Shown here: positions 14,701 through 23,700 of the stretch, in pieces | Layout: each line of letters starts with the position of its first letter | How positions within the stretch are numbered: position 1 is the stretch's first letter | NCBI GenBank assembly: GCA_030549495.1 | Contig: JAUIRK010000343.1 | Location: 124,001-188,000 of the forward strand | Origin: Nectonema munidae | Taxonomy: Eukaryota; Nematomorpha; Nectonematoida; Nectonematidae | Length of the DNA: 64,000 nucleotides | Direction of reading: 5' to 3' | The notes under the pieces: model-generated | The model's database searches: none | What the model was told of the DNA's origin: nothing | What the model saw: only the letters and a program-made list of their open reading frames with translations | Program-made: the position numbers and the translations under genes

Positions 14701-17700
14701 CTATCACAAAATACAAAGAAGCTTTGCCTTGTATAGAGTTATTTTCCATAGAATTAAAACGTTGGAAAAATCATTTCATGAGAATATCTTCAAATACTAT
14801 ATGAACTAAATCTCCTACACAAGCAATTGAATGGGACGCAGTCCTATTTTCAAACATTTGTGTTCTTTTTGCACATGACCGGAAAATTGCCAGTGGGAAA
14901 ATTGCTGCTATCATGTTAAAATTGCCATTGTGTGATAACTGCCATGGAGAAAATTGCCATTGCTTTAACCTGAACATTTTTTTTTGCTAATTTTAAAAAA
15001 CTTTACTAAGAAAAGTTAGAAATGAAATTTATTGAAATGGAATATTCATTTCAAAGTTTATTTCAAACAGCAAGATTCCTCTATCAAACATTATAATTCA
15101 GGAAAGGAAATTCAAAAATATGACTTAAGAATATAGTTCAGAAAAAGAAGTTTAGCAGAAAATTTTATAATTAAAAGTTTCAAACAAATCTAATGAAATA
15201 AATTTGAAATGGAGAAATTGGAAGAAATGTAGACAAAAAATAATGTTTAAGTTATCTTTATCTATTCAAAACAAAAACATGCAATTCTTTCCAAGATTAC
15301 CAGCAGACGAGGCGTGACTAAGGTAGCTTTGATACTTTGAGGTCTCAGGTTTGATCCAGCATCAAGCTTTCTGTGCACATAGTTCGATACAAGCTGGTCT
15401 TTAAAATGAAAACATCACAAGTTACTGTTACCTTTAACATTAAAAAAAGAAAATTGATTTCTAACTTTTGTTAGTGATAAACTTATTAATAAAGTTTAAA
15501 TTTTTTTATATGCAATATTACAATAAAGTTTTTCAAAATTAGCAAAGAAAAATGTTCAAGTTTCAGGTTAAAGATGGAGAATTTTGCCCCGGCAATTTTC
15601 TCTATCTCTGTTATCCCACAATAGTAATCCTTTGGTAATTCAAGACCGAAAGTATGCAAAACAAAGTAAATATATATAAATAATCATAATTTTAGCGTCA
15701 TTAGGAGCTGGCTTTGTGGAAATTTTTTTTGTTCAAATCCAAATCGTAAAATCATTGTTATTCTTTTCATCGAAGATGGATCATTTAAGTTTTGATTAAA
15801 CTGATGAAAAATCAAGGGTTTATTTTTAAATTGACCAAAAATTGTGTGCTTCCTTTTCAATTTATTTATACTTCTTTTAAAATATATTGGTAATTAGTTA
15901 ACTAAACTAATCAAATGACATGTCTATTTTAGCTGGCAACTTATGTTAACAAACTAAAAAAGAAGAAAATTAGTCAGTGAAGCTGTAGAGTTTAAAAATG
16001 TTAAAATCTGAATTCTTAAATTTCATCATGACTTTCTTTGATGAACGCTTTTCTTACAAATATTAGTTTATATGTAAGAGATATATGAGAATTTATGAGA
16101 GTAAACAAATTGATATACTTTGTATGCTATTAATATTGAAATGTTAGTCGAACTGTTTAATGGGCATCATCAGTTAGAGTGTGTACATTTCTCTGAATCT
16201 ATTCAACTTTTTAAAGGATCAAAATGTGCTAACTGGTATTATATTAATTTGCTCTTTATGTAAAAGAATCCATATGATTTACGTGATCATAAAATGCGTG
16301 TCCATGTAAAACCGATTTCTTGACTCATCTGAGCTATGATTCCTAAACTCATTGCTCAATTCACAGAAATGAGAATAGCAGCTTTGATTCCAAGGTATAA
16401 GTGGTGAAATCTTTGAGGACGAAAATGGTCCTAGATTGTTTTGTTTCATATGATGATTGCATCAACAATCTCCTCAAAATAATAAATATATGATGATTAT
16501 GTTTAAGCAAATGTTCGCCATTTACATAAACCACGGATTCATAAATGTTATCTCTCAAAGAAATCACAGCAAAATAAAAACGACTCTCCAAGAACGCTTC
16601 AACGATGGAGAATGGCACGCAATCATCCTGCACTTCACAAAGGAGAAGTAACGCTTCCATGCCAAAATTTAAGAGTAACTTTAAAGTACAATGTGCTCTA
16701 CTTAAGACTGGATATCTACGTTGATGACAACCTGAACTTTCAAAATATTCCGCAAATCGAGGATAAAAGAAAGACAAATCTGGCATTGTATGCTTCCGGT
16801 CTGTACTTTGGTGGATTTCCCTTTGAAGTCGAGGCCTACAATGTGAAGCGCAAAAACTACTACTTTACCGGCTGCATCAGCAACTTTTTAATAAATGCCA
16901 AGTAACGAAAGCTTTTTTTAATTTTGTTTTTAAAGTGAAGGAATTTTTTGAAATCCAATTTTCAACAAAATTTAGTGCAAGAGATCGAATCTACGATTAT
17001 TATTAATGCCACGCTTTTGAGCCACGGATCCCTTGTTAAAACGAAATGACATATGGACAAGAAATGCTCTCTGAATTCTTTTATCTCTGAATCGAAGACG
17101 TATAACTTTTCTAAAGACTGACAAACTTCCATCACATTTAAAGCTTTATAAATAAAATAATAATATATCTTCTTAATTTTGGAGGAGTCGAGTGAAATGA
17201 GATGATTGAAAGTGAGGTACCGGGAGAGGGGTATTTGTTAGGTGATGAAAAATGCAGAAACTCCTATTAACTTGTTAAATGACTAATTAACTATTTACAG
17301 TGTCGGATTCAGAGAGAGCCTTCTTAGTTTTCCAGAAGACGGACAAAAATGTTCAGATACATTTAGATTTGTTTTTAAGTAAGATAAACTTTATCTTCAA
17401 TAAATATTTATAAATTAGTAATTTCCGGGCTATAAGGCGGCCTTTGAATTGTAATTTTATGTGCTACACGGCTCTCGAAAATCTGTTAAAATGTTTTAGT
17501 ACAATTTTTTTCTGGTAAGCGTGAGTAGGGTTGGTTAGATGCTGGATTCGATAACTCAAGGTCTTGGGTTCGATCCCGCATCAAGCCTACTTTCCTCATA
17601 GTTCGATACAAGCAGCGCAATTGTGCCTTCTCGATGAAAACACCCTACCTTATAACGACGCACGGTTTAATAAATTGGAGCATTATGGCTACCGTTGTTA

Positions 17701-20700
17701 GAAGGCTCGTGGAGTAATACGAACTATGCTTCAACATACTAATTGAATTTATTGGTAACATTTTCAACAAATTTTCAAACACATAGAATTTGCTTTTAAA
17801 TTTTATTGAAACTTTAGCCAAAACATTTTTTCAATCTTCTAATTAGAAAATGATTTTCTCTATTTGTCTCTTAACAATTATTATTATAATACAAATGCAT
17901 ATTTTGTATTTTGAGTTTTTACTTTTATTCAAGTTTCTTCTATCTTAGAAAAAAGTTTTTTACTGGTAAGACTGAAATTTAAATATCTCTATTTCTTGCC
18001 ACCCATTCTTATCCATTGCTTTAAATAACCGAGTATAAAGACGCAAAATGTCAGCTTTAAAGAAACATGCTTATGAAGGAAGTTTCAAATTCAATGCTAT
18101 CATCAGTCACGAGGTGGAATATGGGAATAGAGCAGCAGCGAGGGAAATTAACATTAATGAATCCATGGTACGGTAGTGGAGAAAGCATAAAGATAACCTG
18201 GACCAAATAAAGAAGGATACAGAATTTCCTAGTGAAAAAAGCACAGTTAAACCAAAAATAAATTGAACAAAATTAACACAATTGAACAGAGAACAGCAGA
18301 TAGAATCGTCTCGACAGTTTCAATTAGATTCACGGCAACATCGGTAGCACGTGACATGAAAATCAGCAACTTTCGAGGAGGTCCTTCAATGGGCCTCCGT
18401 TTTATGAAAAGGCATCATTTCTCTTTCCGCACAAAAACAAAGATAGCCATTTTCGCGCCTACTTTAAGAACAAGATCAGTAAAAAAGATCGGCTCGAATA
18501 CATTATCAATATAGACGAGGTGCCTCTCACCTTTGACATCCTGATAAACAGTTCTGTCTAGAAAACAAGGACCAGTAAGGTCGACTTCACTGTAGTTCTA
18601 GTTTGCCAACTATGGTCATTTTCAAAAGGAAGATTTTTCCAAAATAAAATTTTTTGGTCGGCGTCATTATCAAGGCTAACTCAATGCGTTGGATGGAGAA
18701 GATGAGTGAGCGGCTGAGAGAAGTTTACAAGAGGAGGCCCAATGGTTTCTTTCACACATTTCCGTCCCTCTTGATCTGTGACTCGATGCGCGCCCATCAC
18801 ACTTATACTGTCAAAGCCACTCCGGGTGGATCAACCAAAGAACTTTAACCGCTAGATATTGGGGTCAACTGGTCTTTCAGAGTTAAATTGCGAGCTGCGT
18901 GGGAATGTTGGATGACAGAAGGCGAACACATATTCACCAAGACAGGAGGCAATAACGGCGAGGTACACTATATAAGATTATTGAACCAAAATTGTAGGCT
19001 TCTCTTCCTTTGAATGGTGTGATGTGGGGTGTTGAAAGGCTGAGGGGAGAAGTTAGCTTGTTCCATCTGCATTCAAGCTAGATGTGCATAGCACAGCATT
19101 TTTTTGCGCTTAAGGCGTTGGAGATAGCGATGCATAATTTGAATGCTTGTACAATCTGCCAATGACTCTTGGATGCGTGGACCAAGGTATCAGTCTCAAG
19201 TGTCGCCCGAGCTTTCACAAAGGACGGAATCATCTGTGAACAGCCAGCTACCACAACGAGAGCATGTTTGATGCTGAAATTGTGCAAATAATAAATTCAG
19301 AATGAAATGAAATAGTGAGTGTATTGTTTTCTATTTTATGTCTTACAACTTATCCCGGGATCGAGCATAAATTTTCTCCCGGAATATATTTACTTCCAAC
19401 AATTTGTCATTTTTTTTATTTGATTGTTTAAAAAGTAAAATTTATTTTATCGACGGGCCTTATCGTAATTAACCCATTTAAGACCAAGCAAAGCAGACGA
19501 TATCTAAAAAAAACGCAGACGATTTATATTCAAAGTCATTGAAAAAAGCAGACTAAGATGAAATTACTTATGTTCCAAAATAGGAACATTGGCCGTAAAT
19601 GGGTTAATATTCTTTCGATCAAAATGTATATAATCGTATATAAAACGGAAAATAAGAAAAACTAAAATGAAGAAGGCGTGAAGTTGGGTGTGATGCTTGG
19701 TTTAAAGCTGATTAGGAAGGGGGATTGCTTAAGTCAGGGATTTGGGTCTTGCTTCAGAACTAACCAGGAAGCAGTTTTGCTTGAGGCAGGCAAAACTTAT
19801 AATTTATGAAAATTATCTTTTGCCACAATCAAAAATGCCTATTCCTCTCCTTCTACGTTAGCGTTTAGTCGTATAAAGTATAAAGATCCATTTTAAGATC
19901 TTTCAGTTTGATATTCATTTAGTGAGATACTTTATAATCGTAGTAAAATTTTTATTGGAAATTTACTTTTTTATTAAAATTTCTTCTTGCTAAAATTTTT
20001 GAACCAAAATTAAAAAATAGTTGATCCCGGGAAGACAAAAATTCAGGACAAAAACTAAACTTATTGTATTATGGACAAGTAGAATAAATATCCTTTTGCC
20101 TGTCTTTTTTGCTTCGCTTAATGCGCCTTAGAATCCGGTGAGCCTTATGTATGAAAGCAGACCTATTCATTGACCTTTTTAATCCGTATTTTTAATAAGG
20201 TAGAGATAAAAAAGTTTAATTTTAGTTAGTGTTTGAAGATGACATTTATTTTTCGAACTGTCTCTACTCGAATTTAAAAATGGGAAGACGCTCAGCATTA
20301 AGTTCTTGATCTGCGCTTGAATTAATTAAGTGACTGAAAAACAAACTACGTGGCTAACTAGCTGAACAACTATTTAAACAAACCAAATAATATCATTTTC
20401 GCACATTTAGTGTTCTGCCCTATTTCACCCTACCTGTATCCGCATCTGTACACGACTACGTTATACCTAATTTTGAAGTATAACACATCACGTAACAACA
20501 TATGAATATTGGTCAGTCATTTTGATTTTGTTTGTTTAGAATAATTCCATTAAAAGAACCGATTCGTTCAGAAAAGGTTTACTTCGGAGAATGCCAATTA
20601 ACGACGAAAAAAGAGAAAAATTTCATTGAAGAAATAAACAAAAACAAGTTGATGGAGATAAGCAACAGTTCAGAAAATCAAACTTCTCCCTTGCTCATTG

Positions 20701-23700
20701 AAAAGAAGGATTTGGAGAATGCAACAACACAAAGCTCAACAACCTCTGAAAAACAAGCAAATGCTTTAAATAAGACTGAGAGTGAAGTTATAGGAGTCAA
20801 TTCTGAAGAGAAGGTAAATTGCGTTTTATAGGATTTATTACAACCTAAACATTATCATCAACGTTTGTGTGAAGGCTTCAATGAGTTGTGCTGTGGAGAA
20901 GTCACTGGAAGTAGAGAAAAATGCGTTCAGACTTGGCGATACAATAAACAGCCACGTCCAAGTGTTCATAGAGAAGAAGAATGTTCAGAAAAAGTAAAAA
21001 TTTGTTAAAAATATTCTTATATCTCGCATAATGGAAGCTAAAAATTTCGAACATACATATTTTGAAAACTTTGGGAGTACCGCAAATTTCTGCTACCAAA
21101 TTAATTTTTACTCTCATCTTTAACGGTCACTTTTGGATGGTATCTTCAACGGTGCTAATGGGTATTAAGGATAAAGCATCATTAGTAATTTATTGTATTA
21201 ACCCTTTAACGCCCATGTCGACTATAGTTGACTTTACAAAAATAAAATCGTCTGCGTTTATCAAAGCTCTTTAATACAAATCTTCTGCTTTACATTAGAT
21301 ATCGTCTGATTATTCTGGTCGTTAACGGGTTAATATAACCTTTATAGATCAATTTCGATTGATATAGAGTTTGAATTAAGAAAATGCGCTTAAAAAGCGA
21401 ATCTATGAAACAAATTAGGCTAAAAGTTTTGCCTTGGATAGAGTATTTAGTTTACACAATGAAGAATACATTTATAAGCACATTTCACTTATATATCCGT
21501 TGATAATAGAATTTAGTATTAAGAAAGGATCACACTCCCTCCTTCTTGAAGTCCTTCTTTTTCTTCGATAAATTTCATTCCTTGCATACATTACCAGAAT
21601 ATTTTTTACCAAGTAATCCCTCTTCTTATAAACATACTAAACACATTAGGAAACTTTAAAATTTAAGACAATTAAGAACCAAAAAAGATTTCCTGATCTT
21701 CTTTTCTTCTGAAAAAGGCTGTCTTTGTCAAGAAACCATTGACGAATTTTAATAACCCAGTTATTATAACGAATGTTCCAAAAGAAAGCGCAGATCTCTC
21801 GTTTTAAATAGAATTAAATAGGGATTATCCAAGTTTTCTCTGCGTTCCCTTTCGAACATTCGTTATAATAACTGGGTTATTAAAATTCTGTCAATGGTTT
21901 CCTGACAAAGACAGCCTTTTTGAGAAGAAAAGAAGATCAGGAAGTGTTGATAGAAATATTAATCCAACTGGTTAATAATATCAGAAGTTTATGCCTAGTT
22001 GAGATTAGGCTTGCACTAATTAATCACCAATCCATGGGTATTACAGCTCTATGCACGTGTTTGCTCAGTCTAGCATTGGACACCTTTACATTCAAATTTG
22101 CTTGTTAGAATTTTGTCTGATAACGAAGTCACCGATTTCTCTCACATATGTACCTGAAGAAATGAAAATTTGCAAAATTTAAAAGTAAAGCTTTTAAAAA
22201 ATTCAAGTATTATTCTTCAACTGAAGATGTACGCAGTAATTTACGTAGTAATTTGTATGGTAATGTTCTTAAAATGTATGAGTAGGAGGGTGATGAAAAT
22301 GATACAAAAATTAGAGCTAATTAATCGTAGGAAGCATTATAATATAAATATTTTACATGGCATCAAATGATACATATATTACTAAAAAATCTTATCGTAA
22401 AAAATTGAAAAATATTCTAACCCTCTAACGGTTCTAATTTAATTTGTATGTTTGTGAATTTTGGCGCCTCGACTAATAAACTCGAGCTTAAATTAAAAAA
22501 ATACTTAATACTCGAGTAGGAACCCTAGTGCATACATGTAGTACATTGTAAACGCGAAAAACATACGCCAATTGAGAGATGGGAGAAATTCTTTCATTCA
22601 GAATGTTCAATAATCGTATTCTTTGAAGTAAATCAAATTAAAGGATTTTTATTCCATCACTCTACGTAATGATCTGTATATACTTCTCATTCTGATTGGT
22701 CACACTTTGATTGCAGTGGTACCTTGTTATTTTTTTTTCAGGTTTGACATTGAGCTAAACTTTCGCACGTATGCACCATCCGGTCTCCTCATATACATTA
22801 CAAACAGCGAGCAATCAGAATACCTAGCGATACAGTTGAAGGAGACGCGAGTAGAAATTGTGTACTATACCCGAGGCAACAACGACCTGATCAGTCAGGG
22901 CGGGTTGAATGATGGAAAATGGCACAGGGTAAAAACATATCATAAAGATATCTAACATTTGAAGTAGATGTAATGACAATACATACTTTCTTTACCCACA
23001 CACACACACACACTAGGTTGTGGTACAGAAAGAGAAGAAGCATATCATTTTGTCTGTAGATGAAGTTGGAGAGCAAAGAGGCAACGTGAAGAGAAAACTA
23101 GACGTGAATGGACCAATTTATATTGGTGGCGTGCCTGAACCATACATTCCTAGACCCAATGTCGTAAGTTGGTTGGAGAAGAGGGGATAAGAAACGAAGA
23201 AGTAAAGGATCGTTTACATTTTAGCAAGCGGAAGGCTTTAAAGGCTGCATCAAAGACTTGAAGCTGAATTCCCAAGACATCAGTATAAACGAAGCGGAGT
23301 CATTTGTTGGCGTTTCGCAATGCTACTCCAAAATTGAACCGGGAGCTTACTTCATGAATAACTCCTATGCTATTTACGGTATACATAAAAAATCATTTTA
23401 AACGCTTTAACGCTTTGACTAATCGTTTGCCTTCTTTTTGGATAGAACTTTATATATTTAAAAAGTAGACGATTTTCATTTTTTTAAAACATTCCTTTTA
23501 AACTGCTCCTCCTAGGGATAAACATAAATGCTATAATTGTACTGATTTACATGGGTGCATTTTCTTCCAAGGGTGAGACCAATACCGGCTTTTGTTGACC
23601 CTAAGTATTTCTCATCATCGTTTAGACTGTGTCATAATCATAAGATTAATTATTTTGATTTTTGAGCATAACGTTTATTCTGTTTTCGAGATGCATTACT

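Larger units (their letters stand above)
17417..20205 (+). mobile_element. pogo/Tigger-like DNA transposon, near full length, decayed
   Basis: The left end at about 17417 reads AATTTCCGGGCTATAAGGCG. The right subterminal region at about 20122-20205 reads TGCGCCTTAGAATCCGG then GAGCCTTATGTATGAAAGC and TCATTGACC, a pattern known from invertebrate and vertebrate pogo/Tigger elements. It encloses a decayed transposase (18048-19310), a SINE (17520-17655) and a TTAA MITE (19473-19604). It fills most of the laminin intron 17379-20539. The exact termini and TA duplication could not be fixed. Confidence 0.75.

Noticed and set aside
16361-16786. 141-codon ORF on the reverse strand
   Set aside because: It lies antisense over two confirmed laminin LG3 exons; the + strand phases and motifs explain the coding potential.
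17567-17577. Stand-alone tRNA gene (B box GGTTCGATCCC)
   Set aside because: No complete cloverleaf; the same head occurs in six dispersed copies with a common non-tRNA body, so it is a SINE.
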